From Streptomyces sp. WMMC940 (GTDB lineage: Bacteria; Actinomycetota; Actinomycetes; Streptomycetales; Streptomycetaceae), in the NCBI RefSeq assembly GCF_027460265.1, contig NZ_JAPZBC010000001.1, positions 6,870,001-6,934,000 of the forward strand: 64,000 bases of DNA. The letters run 5' to 3'. A program made the position numbers and the translations under genes. Shown in pieces: positions 49,149 through 58,210 of this stretch; position 1 is the stretch's first letter; each line of letters begins with the position of its first letter. A model generated the notes under the pieces. The model had not been told where the DNA came from and searched no databases. It worked only from the letters and a program-made list of their open reading frames with translations.

Positions 49149-50870
49149 ATGGCCAGGGCCAACGACGAGATAGAGGCGATCCTCCAGGAGTACGCCGACC
49201 TCATCGCCATCACCGGCGGCGACGCCTTCCGGGCCCGTTCCTACGAGAAGGCCGCCCGCGCGATCGGCGGCTACCCCGCCGACGTGGCCACCCTCGACCC
49301 CAAGGGACTGCGCGAGATTCCCCATGTCGGCAAGTCCATCGCCGACAAGATCGTGGAGTACCTGGCGTCCGGGCGGATCACCGCCGTGGAGGACCGGCGG
49401 CAGTCCGTACCGGCCGGGGTGCGGGAGCTCATCGCCATCCCCATGCTCGGCCCGAAGAAGGCGCTGCTCCTCTACGAGGAGCTGGGCATCTCCTCCGTGG
49501 ACCAGCTGCTCGACGCGGTCCACGAGGAGCGGCTGCGCGATCTGAGGGGCTTCGGCGAGAAGACGGAGGCGAACATCCTCCACGGCATCGCGCTCATGCA
49601 GAAGGCCGGTTCCCGGATCCTCCTCAACGCCGCCATGGACGCGGCCGAGCAGATCGTCGACGAACTGTCGGGCGTCGAGGGCTGCGAGAGGTGCGCCTAC
49701 GCAGGATCGCTGCGCAGGATGTGCGAGACCATCGGCGACATCGACATCCTCGTCGCCGCGGACGCCTCGGCTCCCTTCATGGACGCGCTCGCCGCACTTC
49801 CGTACACGGCCGAGGTGATCGCCCACGGCGCCAAGAAGACGTCCATCCGCACGACCAAGGGACTGCAGGTCGATCTGAGGGTGCTGCCGCCCGAGTCCTG
49901 GGGCGCGGGACTGCAGTACTTCACCGGGGCCAAGGCGCACAACATCCGCACCCGTGAGATCGCGGTGCGCCAGGGGCTCAAACTGTCCGAGTACGGGCTC
50001 TTCGACGCCGAGAGCGGCGAGAGGATCGTCTCCTCGACCGAGGAGGAGATCTACGCACGCCTGGGCCTGCCCTGGATCCCCCCGACCCTGCGCGAGGACC
50101 GGGGCGAGATCGAGGCCGCGCTCCGTGGTGAACTGCCCGTGCTGGTCACGGAGGAGGACATCCGCGGCGATCTGCACACCCACACCGATCTCACCGACGG
50201 TCTGGCCCCGCTGGAGGAGATGGTCGCCGCGGCCGCGGCGCGCGGATACTCCTACTACGCGGTGACCGACCATGCCCCGGACCTCGCCATGCAGCGCATG
50301 ACGAAGGAGAAGGCGCTCGCCCAGCGGGAACGGGTCCGTGAACTCGACCGCCGGCGCACGGGCATGCGCCTGCTGCACGGCACCGAGCTCAACATCGGTC
50401 CCGACGGGGACGTGGACTGGCCCGACGACTTCCTCGCGGGCTTCGACATCTGTGTGGCCTCGATCCACTCCCACTTCAACCAGAGCCGGGACGACCTCAC
50501 CCGCCGCCTCGTCCGGGCCTGCGAGAACCCGTACGTCTCCGTCATCGGCCACCCCACGACCCGCAAGATCGGCAAACGGCCCCCCGTCGACGCCGACTTC
50601 GACGCGGTCTTCGCGGCCTGCGCCCGCACGGGCACGGCCCTGGAGATCAACGCCCACCCCGAGCGGCTCGACCTCGGTGACGAGGACATCCTGCGCGCCA
50701 AGCGCCACGGCGTGCGCTTCGCGATCGACTCGGACGCGCACTCCACCACCCATCTGCCCTACATGAGGTACGGGGTGGCGACGGCCCAGCGCGGCCGGCT
50801 CACCAAGGACGACGTCGTCAACACCTGGCCGCCGGCGAGACTCAGGCGCTTCCTGCGCCCCTCGGCCTGA
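49149..50870 (+). CDS. polX: PolX-type DNA polymerase/3'-5' exonuclease (Pol X + PHP)
   Basis: 573 residues, the same architecture and size as B. subtilis PolX. N-terminal helix-hairpin-helix motifs (LREIPHVGKSIADKIVEYL) are followed by the Pol X palm with GSLRR and GDIDIL metal-binding aspartates and QVDLRV. The C-terminal PHP domain has DLHTHTDLTDG, VTDHAPDL and IHSHFN metal ligands. Such enzymes fill short gaps and remove 3' ends in base-excision repair. The ATG at 49149 begins at MARANDEIEAIL, typical of the family. Confidence 0.93.
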   Translation: MARANDEIEAILQEYADLIAITGGDAFRARSYEKAARAIGGYPADVATLDPKGLREIPHVGKSIADKIVEYLASGRITAVEDRRQSVPAGVRELIAIPMLGPKKALLLYEELGISSVDQLLDAVHEERLRDLRGFGEKTEANILHGIALMQKAGSRILLNAAMDAAEQIVDELSGVEGCERCAYAGSLRRMCETIGDIDILVAADASAPFMDALAALPYTAEVIAHGAKKTSIRTTKGLQVDLRVLPPESWGAGLQYFTGAKAHNIRTREIAVRQGLKLSEYGLFDAESGERIVSSTEEEIYARLGLPWIPPTLREDRGEIEAALRGELPVLVTEEDIRGDLHTHTDLTDGLAPLEEMVAAAAARGYSYYAVTDHAPDLAMQRMTKEKALAQRERVRELDRRRTGMRLLHGTELNIGPDGDVDWPDDFLAGFDICVASIHSHFNQSRDDLTRRLVRACENPYVSVIGHPTTRKIGKRPPVDADFDAVFAACARTGTALEINAHPERLDLGDEDILRAKRHGVRFAIDSDAHSTTHLPYMRYGVATAQRGRLTKDDVVNTWPPARLRRFLRPSA

Positions 50871-50916
50871 CCGCCGGTCCCGGCGCGCCCGTCGATCCGG
50901 CCGCCCGGCCCACCGC

Positions 50917-51711
50917 TCAGCACGGCAGGCGCCATGCGTCCAGCTCCAGCCGCTTGCGCATGGAGGACAGTCCCAGCCGTCGGGACTCCGCGCAGAACTC
51001 CCGGTTGGGCAGCGCGTACTCGACGTGGAAGACGGCCTTCCCCGCCGCGACGAACGGGGTGAGCTTCGCGCACTCGCCGTACTGGGCGCATTCCTCGTTG
51101 ACCGCGAAGTCGAAGTACCCGACCAGCTCCGCCACCTGGGGCAGGTCGTTCTTCAGCCCGACGGACAGCCCGCGTTCATGGGCGATACGGGCGATCATGC
51201 GGTTGTAGGCGAGCTGGTGGGCGGCGGTCAGCGGGAAACCGGTGTCGTTCAGATGGGCGTCCAGCAGGTCGGGTTCGACCGCGTCGAAGCCCTTCTCCCG
51301 GCACATGTCGAAGCGCTTCTCCATGAGGGGCCCCAGTACGTCCAGCCGGCGGATGTCGAGCCACCGCTCGCCGTCCCAGCCGTTCGGCCGGCCGCGCACG
51401 GAGACCGGGAAGTCCGCCTGGTCGGGACGGAAACTCTCCCAGGCACCGGCGTTGATGTAGCAGATGACCCGGCGTCCGTCCCGGTGCAGCCGCGCGACGT
51501 CGTCGGCGCTGTTCTCGAAGCCGTCGATGTCGTACACGGGCACATCCGCCGCCGAGGGGTCCGCGCGGCCGTCGAGCTGCCACTGCCACGCCGTGCCGGG
51601 CCGGGGCTGCCAGCGGGCCCCGTCCGGGTCCGGTGGGGCGCCGCCGGAGCAGCCCGCCACCAGCAGCACGGCGAACAGCAGGCACAGCCCGGGGACACTA
51701 CGGCGGTTCAA
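50917..51711 (-). CDS. GH114-like endo-alpha-1,4-polygalactosaminidase lipoprotein
   Basis: 264 residues. The N-terminus is a lipoprotein signal, CLLFAVLLVAGC, with a lipobox Cys near residue 21. The mature part has YDIDGFENSADDVARLH, ICYINAGAWESFRPD, then GFDAVEPDLLDAH and AVNEECAQYGEC, the pattern of GH114 glycosidases that cut alpha-1,4-linked galactosamine polymers. The TTG at 51711, within TTGA overlapping the upstream stop, was chosen because GGGAGG lies just before it and the signal begins there. It is the last gene of the exopolysaccharide operon and may trim or recycle the polymer at the cell surface. Confidence 0.82.
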   Translation of the reverse strand: MNRRSVPGLCLLFAVLLVAGCSGGAPPDPDGARWQPRPGTAWQWQLDGRADPSAADVPVYDIDGFENSADDVARLHRDGRRVICYINAGAWESFRPDQADFPVSVRGRPNGWDGERWLDIRRLDVLGPLMEKRFDMCREKGFDAVEPDLLDAHLNDTGFPLTAAHQLAYNRMIARIAHERGLSVGLKNDLPQVAELVGYFDFAVNEECAQYGECAKLTPFVAAGKAVFHVEYALPNREFCAESRRLGLSSMRKRLELDAWRLPC

Positions 51712-52370
51712 GGAGCCTCCCGGTACAGGGCGGGGGGCGGTGCGCCCCAGGGATTGGGCAGCGAGTCGGCGACCGCGCAGTACACCGCGGCCCCGCGCTC
51801 GCCGGCCGCCCGGGCCGCGACGTCCGCCAGTGCCGTGGGCACCTCGTACACCAGGTGGCAGAACCGCTCCGGCGGATGCCGGGCCGTCCAGCGGGGCCGG
51901 GAGAAGGTGGAGAGATAGACCGGCCAGGGGCCCTCGAACGTCACCAGCAGATCGGCGATCCGGGCGTAGCCCGGCGCCGGGTGCACCCCGTGGTTGAGGA
52001 CGACCGTGCGACAGCCCCGCTGCCGTGCCGCGCGGACGAGACGGCGGCACCCGGGCAGGGCTGACCGGTCCGCGGGCACCTGGTCGAAGAAGCAACCGTC
52101 CGTGTCGTACCACTCGCGATGGCGGTCCAGGTCACCGGTCACCGCCGTGTCCGGGCGCACCCCGTAGTCCAGGTCGACATAGCCCAGGACGCGCGTGCCC
52201 GCCTCCCGCAGGGCGCGGGCGGCGGAGACGAACGCGGGATCGGGCGCCGAGCCGGGGCCGTCGGCCGGGTTCAGCACCACCCCGTGGACCCGGTCCCCGG
52301 CGGCCGTGACCAGCCGCCAGGCTTCCGGGTCCTCCGCGGGATGCACATAGAGCGGGACCAGCAGCGTCAT
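51708..52370 (-). CDS. Spherulation-specific family 4 (Sph3-like) protein
   Basis: 220 residues without a signal peptide. The segments LVPLYVHPAEDP, VHGVVLNPADGPG, VLGYVDLDYGVR and the acidic YDTDGCFFDQVP are typical of spherulin-4-type proteins. Aspergillus Sph3 of this family (GH135) is an endo-galactosaminidase for galactosaminogalactan. The ATG at 52370 overlaps the upstream epimerase stop, and its stop overlaps the TTG of the GH114-like gene. Adjacency of two hydrolases of galactosamine-polymer families is notable. Lack of a signal peptide is odd for a polymer hydrolase, and its activity here is inferred. Confidence 0.78.
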   Translation of the reverse strand: MTLLVPLYVHPAEDPEAWRLVTAAGDRVHGVVLNPADGPGSAPDPAFVSAARALREAGTRVLGYVDLDYGVRPDTAVTGDLDRHREWYDTDGCFFDQVPADRSALPGCRRLVRAARQRGCRTVVLNHGVHPAPGYARIADLLVTFEGPWPVYLSTFSRPRWTARHPPERFCHLVYEVPTALADVAARAAGERGAAVYCAVADSLPNPWGAPPPALYREAP

Positions 52371-53281
52371 GCCACCGGGTCCGCTTCCCCGTCGGCGCCG
52401 AGCGACGCCCACAGCGAGGTGAGGGAATCGGTCAGGGTGAACCGCGGCTCCCAGCCGAGGGCATCCCGTGCCGCCGTGATGTCCGAGCACTGCCAGGCCA
52501 CGCCGGCGGAGCGCGCCGATCCGATGCCGGCCTCGTCGACGCGGCCCCGGAACCCGGCGACGGCCACCAGCCCCTGCACCAGCTCCCGGATCGGAACGGC
52601 CCGGCCGCCGCCGATGTTGAGGATGCGCGGGAGCGGCCCGGAGGCGGTCGCCGCCAGCACGACCGCCCGGGCCAGGTCCCGCGCGTCGACGAAGTCGCGG
52701 TGGGCGGACAGATCACCGAACCGCACGACCGCGTCATGGTCCCCGCCCGCCCGGCGCAGCCGCAGGGCGGTGCCGCCCGGCAGGCTCATCGGCGCGGCGC
52801 CCGGACCGACCGGGTTGCCCACGCGCAGTACGACGGCGTCGAGGCCCGACGAGGCGACGGCCACCGTCCCGGCCAGTTTGGTGGCGCCGTACGAGCCCAC
52901 CGGCCGCGTCGGTGCCTCCTCCGTGACCGGTACACCGGGCTCACCCGCCCCGTACTCGGCCGCCGAACCGAGGTGTACCAGCCGGGCGGTCGGCGCGGCC
53001 TTGCGGAGTGCCGCGCACAGCACGGCCGGGCCGCGCGCGTTGACCTCGGCGTCGGTCACCGGGTCGGCGCCGAGCGACCCGGCGCAGTTGACCACCGCGT
53101 CGGGGGAGAGGTCCGCGAGCTTCTCGGCCAGCCGCCCCGTGTCGACCGTGGCGAGGTCGACGCGGAGGTCGGCGTCCGGGGACCGGCCGCCGCCGAAGAG
53201 CCGCACGCCCCCCAGCGCGCTGAGCTGTGCGGCGACATGGCGGCCCAGGTACCCGGTGTGGCCCAGGACGAGGATGTGCAT
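52367..53281 (-). CDS. NAD(P)-dependent sugar epimerase/reductase (SDR)
   Basis: 304 residues, extended short-chain dehydrogenase. The nucleotide-binding motif is LGHTGYLGRHVA at the start, AEYGA and SYGATKLAG give the catalytic YxxxK, and NIGGGRAVPI follows. It resembles RmlD/GDP-fucose-synthase-like reductases or epimerases of nucleotide sugars, probably using NADP. The gene starts seven bases after the nucleotidyltransferase gene stops and overlaps the spherulin-like gene. The sugar substrate is unknown. Confidence 0.83.
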   Translation of the reverse strand: MHILVLGHTGYLGRHVAAQLSALGGVRLFGGGRSPDADLRVDLATVDTGRLAEKLADLSPDAVVNCAGSLGADPVTDAEVNARGPAVLCAALRKAAPTARLVHLGSAAEYGAGEPGVPVTEEAPTRPVGSYGATKLAGTVAVASSGLDAVVLRVGNPVGPGAAPMSLPGGTALRLRRAGGDHDAVVRFGDLSAHRDFVDARDLARAVVLAATASGPLPRILNIGGGRAVPIRELVQGLVAVAGFRGRVDEAGIGSARSAGVAWQCSDITAARDALGWEPRFTLTDSLTSLWASLGADGEADPVA

Positions 53282-53288
53282 GGGGTGT

Positions 53289-54002
53289 TCAGGCTCCCTT
53301 GAGCAGCAGTGACTGATGGGTGGTGAACTCGGCGTTGGCCCGGTCGTAGTCGTCCGGCCGGCCGATGTCGAGCCAGTAGCCTTCGAACTCGTAGGCCTGC
53401 GGCGGGTTCCCGGCCTTCAGCAGGTCCAGGACGAGTTCGTCGAAGCCGAGCGGCAGCCCGGCGGTGTATCCGTCGAGCGTGTCCCGGGAGAGCCCGTACA
53501 CGCCCATCGAGACGCGGTAGTCCATGGACGGCTTCTCGGCGAAGCCGACCACCTTCCCTGCGTCCGTGGTGAGCACGCCGAAGTCGATGTGCACCTTGCG
53601 GGCGTACGTGGCGATGGTCAGCGCCGACCCGCTCGCGCGGTGCCGGCCCAGGACGTCGGCGAAGTCGAGGTCGGTGAGGATGTCCCCGTTCATGACGAGG
53701 AACGACTCGGGCAGCCGGTCGCGCATCGTCAGCAGCGGGCCCATGGTGCCCAGCGGGTTCTCCTCGGTCGCGTAGTCGATGCTCAGCCCCCATCGTGAAC
53801 CGCTGCCGACGTAGGCGCGGATGATGTGGCCGAGATGGCCGACCGCGATGGTGCAGCTCGTGAAGCCGCTCGCCGCCAGCTGACGCAGCACGATCTCCAG
53901 GATCGCGTGCCGGTCGCCGATCGGGACGAGCGGCTTGGGCAGCGCGGTGGTGTACGGGCGCAGCCGGATGCCCTTGCCTCCGGCGAGAATCACTGCGTGC
54001 AC
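53289..54002 (-). CDS. Sugar-1-phosphate nucleotidyltransferase
   Basis: 237 residues, RmlA/GalU-like. AVILAGGKGIRLRPYT with the catalytic G-x-G-x-R-L-x-P and LPKPLVPIGDRH is at the N-terminus; VMNGDIL, a metal-binding Asp, follows in the middle. It transfers a nucleotidyl group from an NTP to a sugar-1-phosphate to supply activated sugar. It lies between the two SDR genes, 40 nt downstream of one. Which nucleotide and sugar it uses cannot be told. Confidence 0.88.
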   Translation of the reverse strand: MHAVILAGGKGIRLRPYTTALPKPLVPIGDRHAILEIVLRQLAASGFTSCTIAVGHLGHIIRAYVGSGSRWGLSIDYATEENPLGTMGPLLTMRDRLPESFLVMNGDILTDLDFADVLGRHRASGSALTIATYARKVHIDFGVLTTDAGKVVGFAEKPSMDYRVSMGVYGLSRDTLDGYTAGLPLGFDELVLDLLKAGNPPQAYEFEGYWLDIGRPDDYDRANAEFTTHQSLLLKGA

Positions 54003-54042
54003 GGTAGCCCCCTGTGAGTACGGTGGTCGGTGGTCCGCCGGG

Positions 54043-55044
54043 TCAGATGTTGTAGATGCCGGTCTTGTAGCGGGAGAGGTTGGCGGGGTCGCGGAAGAAC
54101 TCCACCGTCCGTGCCAGTCCCTGCTCCAGGTCGAGGGCGGGAGCCCACCCGGTCGCCTCCCGCAGTCGGGTCGCGTCCGCGACCAGCCGCATCACCTCGG
54201 AGTTCGCGGGCCGGATGCGTTGTTCGTCCTCCCGGACGTCGAGGTCGGTGTCCATCACCTTGCCGACGAGCCGCACCAGGTCGCCGACCGAGATCTCGCC
54301 GCCGGTACCGGCGTTGAGGGTGCGTCCCACGACCGCCTCGGCCGGTGCGGTGCCCACGGCCAGGAACGCCGCGGCCGTGTCCGTGACGTAGGTGAAGTCG
54401 CGTGTGGGCCGGAGGTCGCCGAGGGTGATCGTCCGCTCCCCGGCGGCGACCTGCCCGATGACGGTCGGGATGACGGCCCGCATCGACTGGCGGGGGCCGA
54501 AGGTGTTGAAGGGCCGCAGGGTGACCACCGGTGTGCCGAAACTGGCGTGGTAGCTGTCGGCCAGCCGGTCCCCGCCGGCCTTCGAAGCAGCGTACGGGGA
54601 CTGGGTGTTGATGGGATGGTCCTCGGTGATCGGCACGGTCTGCGCGGTCCCGTACGTCTCGCTGGTGGAGGTGTGCACCAGCCGCGGGGTCCCAAGGGTC
54701 CGCACGGCCTCCAGCACATTGAGCGTGCCCGTGACATTGGTGTCCACATAGCTGTGGGGGGCGCGGTACGAGTAGGGGATCGCGATCAGAGCCGCCAAGT
54801 GGTAGACGGCCTCGGCCCCTTCGGCGAGCCCGCGGACCGAGCCGGGGTCGCGGACGTCACCGAGCACGATCTCGACCTGGTCGAGGACGTCCTGCGGCAG
54901 TGTCTCCAGCCAGCCGTAGGAGGAGAAGGAGTTGTACTGCGCCATCGCGCGGACCCGGTGTCCCGAGGCGACGAGGGCCTCGGTCAGATGGGAGCCGATG
55001 AAGCCCTCGGCTCCGGTGACGGCGGCGAGCGGTGCGGATGTCAA
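54043..55044 (-). CDS. NAD-dependent nucleotide-sugar 4,6-dehydratase/epimerase (LegB-like)
   Basis: 333 residues. The Rossmann motif is AVTGAEGFIGSHLTEAL, catalytic Thr/Tyr/Lys are in STSETYG and SPYAASKAGGD, followed by RPFNTFGPRQSMRAVIPT. The last block and the NTQSPYAASK pattern recall LegB-type and related hexose 4,6-dehydratases. Product and donor nucleotide are unknown. It supplies sugar for the nearby glycosyltransferase. It lies 148 nt downstream of the polytopic membrane protein gene, the largest gap within the operon. Confidence 0.86.
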   Translation of the reverse strand: MTSAPLAAVTGAEGFIGSHLTEALVASGHRVRAMAQYNSFSSYGWLETLPQDVLDQVEIVLGDVRDPGSVRGLAEGAEAVYHLAALIAIPYSYRAPHSYVDTNVTGTLNVLEAVRTLGTPRLVHTSTSETYGTAQTVPITEDHPINTQSPYAASKAGGDRLADSYHASFGTPVVTLRPFNTFGPRQSMRAVIPTVIGQVAAGERTITLGDLRPTRDFTYVTDTAAAFLAVGTAPAEAVVGRTLNAGTGGEISVGDLVRLVGKVMDTDLDVREDEQRIRPANSEVMRLVADATRLREATGWAPALDLEQGLARTVEFFRDPANLSRYKTGIYNI

Positions 55045-55192
55045 CTTTCTTTCCTTTCGGGGAGGTTCGCTGCAAGGAGCGGTGGTGTGCGGGCGGTGGA
55101 CGGGAGCGGTCCGGACACGGGGGCCGGAACCCGCGCGATTCGGCGGGCGGTTGCCGCGAGCGGCAACGAGCGGCGGGCGGCGGACGACGGGG

Positions 55193-56575
55193 TCAGGAGT
55201 GCGCAGTGGGTCTGCCCAGACACCACAGGACGGCGGTGACGAGCACCCCGGCGGCGGTGCCGCAGCAGATCAGCAGCGGGGCGGCGATCGTTGGGCCGCC
55301 GAGCAGGGTGACGGCGGCCACCCCGGCGGCCGCGGTGAGCGTGACCGCGGCCGGGAGCCATGCCAGTCCGAAGGCCTGGAGCAGCAGCGCGGTCCACAGC
55401 AGCGCGGCGAGGGCCAGCAGGGGTGCCGGTTCGGCGCCGGTGAGCAGCGCCGCCGGGACGAGCGGCAGCAGATAGCCGCCCAGACACAGCGCCAGCGTCC
55501 GGGCGGACCTCAGCCGGAACCCGACCTCGTCCGCCGAGGCCCGCAGTGCCGCCACCGACAGCCCCCGGTAGCGGTACAGCAGCCATTCCGCGGGGCCCAT
55601 ACTGACGGTGAGCACGACCACCGCCCAGGGCTGACGCTGCCCCACGGACATCACCAGCGTGCCCGCGGCCAGACCGAACAGCCCGTACGGCAACGAGTCG
55701 AGAAGCCGCGGCCGGGTGCCACCGGACGCCCTCTCGGCAGCGAGCATCCCCCGGATCTCCCGGCCGGCGACGGCGACGGCGAGCACCACCGTCAGCACCG
55801 GCAGTGCGATCCGCGGCAGTGGGCCCGGGTCCCACCACGGCAGCACCGCCGCGCCCGCGGCCAAGGGGGCGAGCGTGCCGAGCAGCAGCCGTTCCCGGCC
55901 GCGGACCAGGAGCACTCCGGCCGCCGCGAGATACAGCGACTGCCCGGCGCCGAACAGGGCGACGGGCCCCGGTCCCGCCACCGCAAGGGCAGCCGCCGTG
56001 GCGAGCAGGGCACCCGAGGGAGCGCCCACGAGCAGCGTCCGGCCCGCCCCTCGAGGCCCCGCGGCCAGCCGCAGATACGCCCGGTGGCTGAGCGCCTGGC
56101 CCCAGGCCCACGACAACAGGCCCGCGGCCACGAGCGCGTACACCCCGCCTGGCGAGCGCCACATGCCGGCCGTCAGCAGATAGGCCAGTCCCGGCAGGGC
56201 GAACAGCGCCCCGCGCAGGGCGCACCGGACGTGGTCCGGCGCCCAGGGATCCGGCCCGCGCGGGGGCTCGGGGAAGCTGCGCGGCACCCGCCCGTACAGG
56301 TCGGCGGCGAGCGAGAACAGATCGGGACGCCCGTAGCGCTCCTGGATCTGCTCACCCGTCAGGCCCTCCGACTCCAGCAGGGCCGCGACCTCGTACGCGT
56401 GCACCGCGGGTCCGATGCGATCGGCGAGTTCGGCGGCGAGGACGTCCACCGGGTCGTCCGGCACCCGTCTGCGCCGGGGCAGGCGCAGCGACAGCGTGGC
56501 GTCCGGCGCGGCGAGCCGCAGGGCCAGCGTGTCGCCCTGCCCGCCGTCGGGTTCGAGAGCCATCGGCCCGCTCAT
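55193..56575 (-). CDS. Polytopic membrane protein, candidate polymer exporter (PelG position)
   Basis: 460 residues. A soluble N-terminal part of about 130 residues (DPVDVLAAELADRIG, LTGEQIQERYGRPDLF) is followed by ten or more hydrophobic segments from about 135 to the end. In Pel operons, pelF (glycosyltransferase) is followed by pelG (polytopic transporter), and here the gene overlaps the PelF-like gene (ATG at 56575 in ATGA). Direct sequence resemblance to PelG is not evident to me, and the N-terminal domain is unlike it, so the exporter role is a positional inference. Confidence 0.68.
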   Translation of the reverse strand: MSGPMALEPDGGQGDTLALRLAAPDATLSLRLPRRRRVPDDPVDVLAAELADRIGPAVHAYEVAALLESEGLTGEQIQERYGRPDLFSLAADLYGRVPRSFPEPPRGPDPWAPDHVRCALRGALFALPGLAYLLTAGMWRSPGGVYALVAAGLLSWAWGQALSHRAYLRLAAGPRGAGRTLLVGAPSGALLATAAALAVAGPGPVALFGAGQSLYLAAAGVLLVRGRERLLLGTLAPLAAGAAVLPWWDPGPLPRIALPVLTVVLAVAVAGREIRGMLAAERASGGTRPRLLDSLPYGLFGLAAGTLVMSVGQRQPWAVVVLTVSMGPAEWLLYRYRGLSVAALRASADEVGFRLRSARTLALCLGGYLLPLVPAALLTGAEPAPLLALAALLWTALLLQAFGLAWLPAAVTLTAAAGVAAVTLLGGPTIAAPLLICCGTAAGVLVTAVLWCLGRPTAHS

Positions 56576-58083
56576 CCGGCCACGCTCCCCAGCGGTGCCT
56601 CGTCGCTGAGGGGCGTGCCCCAGGGATCGGCCAGCCGCACCCCCCGGACGGAGAGTTCCAGGTAGATGGCGCGGAAGGTGTCGATGGTCTGCCGGAGCGT
56701 GAACTGCTCGATCACCCGCAGTCTCGCGGCCTCGCCCATCGCCGCCCGGCGCGGGGGATCGGCCAGCAGCTCCAGCGCGGCCGCGGCCATGGCCCCGGGA
56801 TCGCGGGGCGGGACGACCAGCCCGGCGTCGCCGACCGCCTCCCGGACGCCGCCGACGTCGGTGGAGACGGTGGCCCTGCCGCACGACATGGCCTCGATCA
56901 GGGTGAAGGGGAATCCCTCGCTGATGCTGGACAGCATCACGACGTTGCCCGCGGCGTAGGCGTCCTTGATGTCGTCGACCCGGCCCTCGAAGGTGACGGC
57001 GTCGCCGTGGCCGAGCGATGCCGCGAGTGCCTCGCACCGCTCGCGGTACGCCTCGCCGCCCCGGGGCGTGCCGCCGAACAGCCTCAGGGTGGCGGCGGGA
57101 AGCGCCCCGCGGACCTCGGCGAACGCCCGGATCAGGGTCTCCAGGTCCTTGATGGGGTCGACGCGCCCCGCCCAGCTGAGCGTCGGGCCCTGCGGTTCGG
57201 GGCCGGCGGGCGGGAAGGCGGACGGGTCCACCCCGTTGTAGACGGTGCGGATGAGTCGGGGATCGGCGCCACCCTGCTCCTCCCACAGCCGGTTGTAGCG
57301 GTTTCCGGGCGTGATGAGGGCGGCGCGGCGGTAACTCTCCTCGGCCAGCAGCCGGAAGAAGCCGAGCAGCAACGCCTTGACCGGCCAGCGGTACGGAGCG
57401 GTCCGGTAGCCGAGATAGCGTTCGCGCAGATAGACCCCGTGCTCGGTGAGCAGCAGGGGGACGCCGTGGAGTTCGAGGGCGGCCAGCCCCGGCAGCACCG
57501 CCACGCCGCCGCTGACCGCGTGCGCCACTCCGCGCTCCGGCGGCGGCGCCGCGAGCGGCCGCAGGGCGTGCTCCAGCAGCGCGGTCGCGGTGACCGCGTC
57601 GTGGAGGCTGGGCCGCGCCTCCCGGACGGTCAGGCCCCGGCGGTTCCACACCGCGGTCAGGACGCGCAGTGCCCGGTCCCCGCGCAGCGCGGGACCGAGC
57701 ACCCCGTCCCGGGCGGCGTGGGCCATTTCGTACAGGGCGGGGGAGAACCCCTCCTCGGCGGTGGGGTCCACCAGCGCCGTGAGGAAGCGCTCGTACGCCG
57801 CCATCAGCCGGCGTTCACGCCGGCCGCGCGGCGGTGAACCGGGGGGTGCGGGGCCCCACATGGGGACCGTGACCGGCTCGGCCACGTGCGGGGGCAGTTC
57901 CCATACGACGGATTCCCGTCCGGTGCCGGTCACCGCGATGACGTCGAAGTCGATGTCGGGCATGCCGCCGACGAGCTGGTCGCACCAGACGCTGACCCCG
58001 CCGTGACTGTGCGGGTAGGTGCCTTCGGTGAGGAGGGTGACGCGTGCCGCGTCTCGGCGCGGCGCACGAGGCGATACGTGCAT
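56572..58083 (-). CDS. PelF-like family 4 glycosyltransferase
   Basis: 503 residues, cytosolic GT-B fold. GTYPHSHGGVSVWCDQLV near residue 20, LTEHGVYLRERYL in the middle and ITPGNRYNRLWEEQGG are hallmarks of PelF. The C-terminal GT4 motif reads SSISEGFPFTLIEAMSCGRA with the E-x7-E pattern. PelF uses a UDP-activated hexosamine to build the Pel backbone. The ATG at 58083 is 127 nt after the deacetylase gene stop; the gene overlaps the membrane-protein gene. No PelD (c-di-GMP receptor) or PelE homologue was seen. Confidence 0.87.
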   Translation of the reverse strand: MHVSPRAPRRDAARVTLLTEGTYPHSHGGVSVWCDQLVGGMPDIDFDVIAVTGTGRESVVWELPPHVAEPVTVPMWGPAPPGSPPRGRRERRLMAAYERFLTALVDPTAEEGFSPALYEMAHAARDGVLGPALRGDRALRVLTAVWNRRGLTVREARPSLHDAVTATALLEHALRPLAAPPPERGVAHAVSGGVAVLPGLAALELHGVPLLLTEHGVYLRERYLGYRTAPYRWPVKALLLGFFRLLAEESYRRAALITPGNRYNRLWEEQGGADPRLIRTVYNGVDPSAFPPAGPEPQGPTLSWAGRVDPIKDLETLIRAFAEVRGALPAATLRLFGGTPRGGEAYRERCEALAASLGHGDAVTFEGRVDDIKDAYAAGNVVMLSSISEGFPFTLIEAMSCGRATVSTDVGGVREAVGDAGLVVPPRDPGAMAAAALELLADPPRRAAMGEAARLRVIEQFTLRQTIDTFRAIYLELSVRGVRLADPWGTPLSDEAPLGSVAG

Positions 58084-58210
58084 GGATGGGCTCCACGGCA
58101 GGAGGGCGGGCGGGGCGGGTTCCGGGCGTTCCCGGCGGGACGCTCTGCACGGCGTGCGGCGTCCGGAACCCGCGTCCTCGCGGTGAGCTGGTGCGGCCGG
58201 TGCGTACGGG

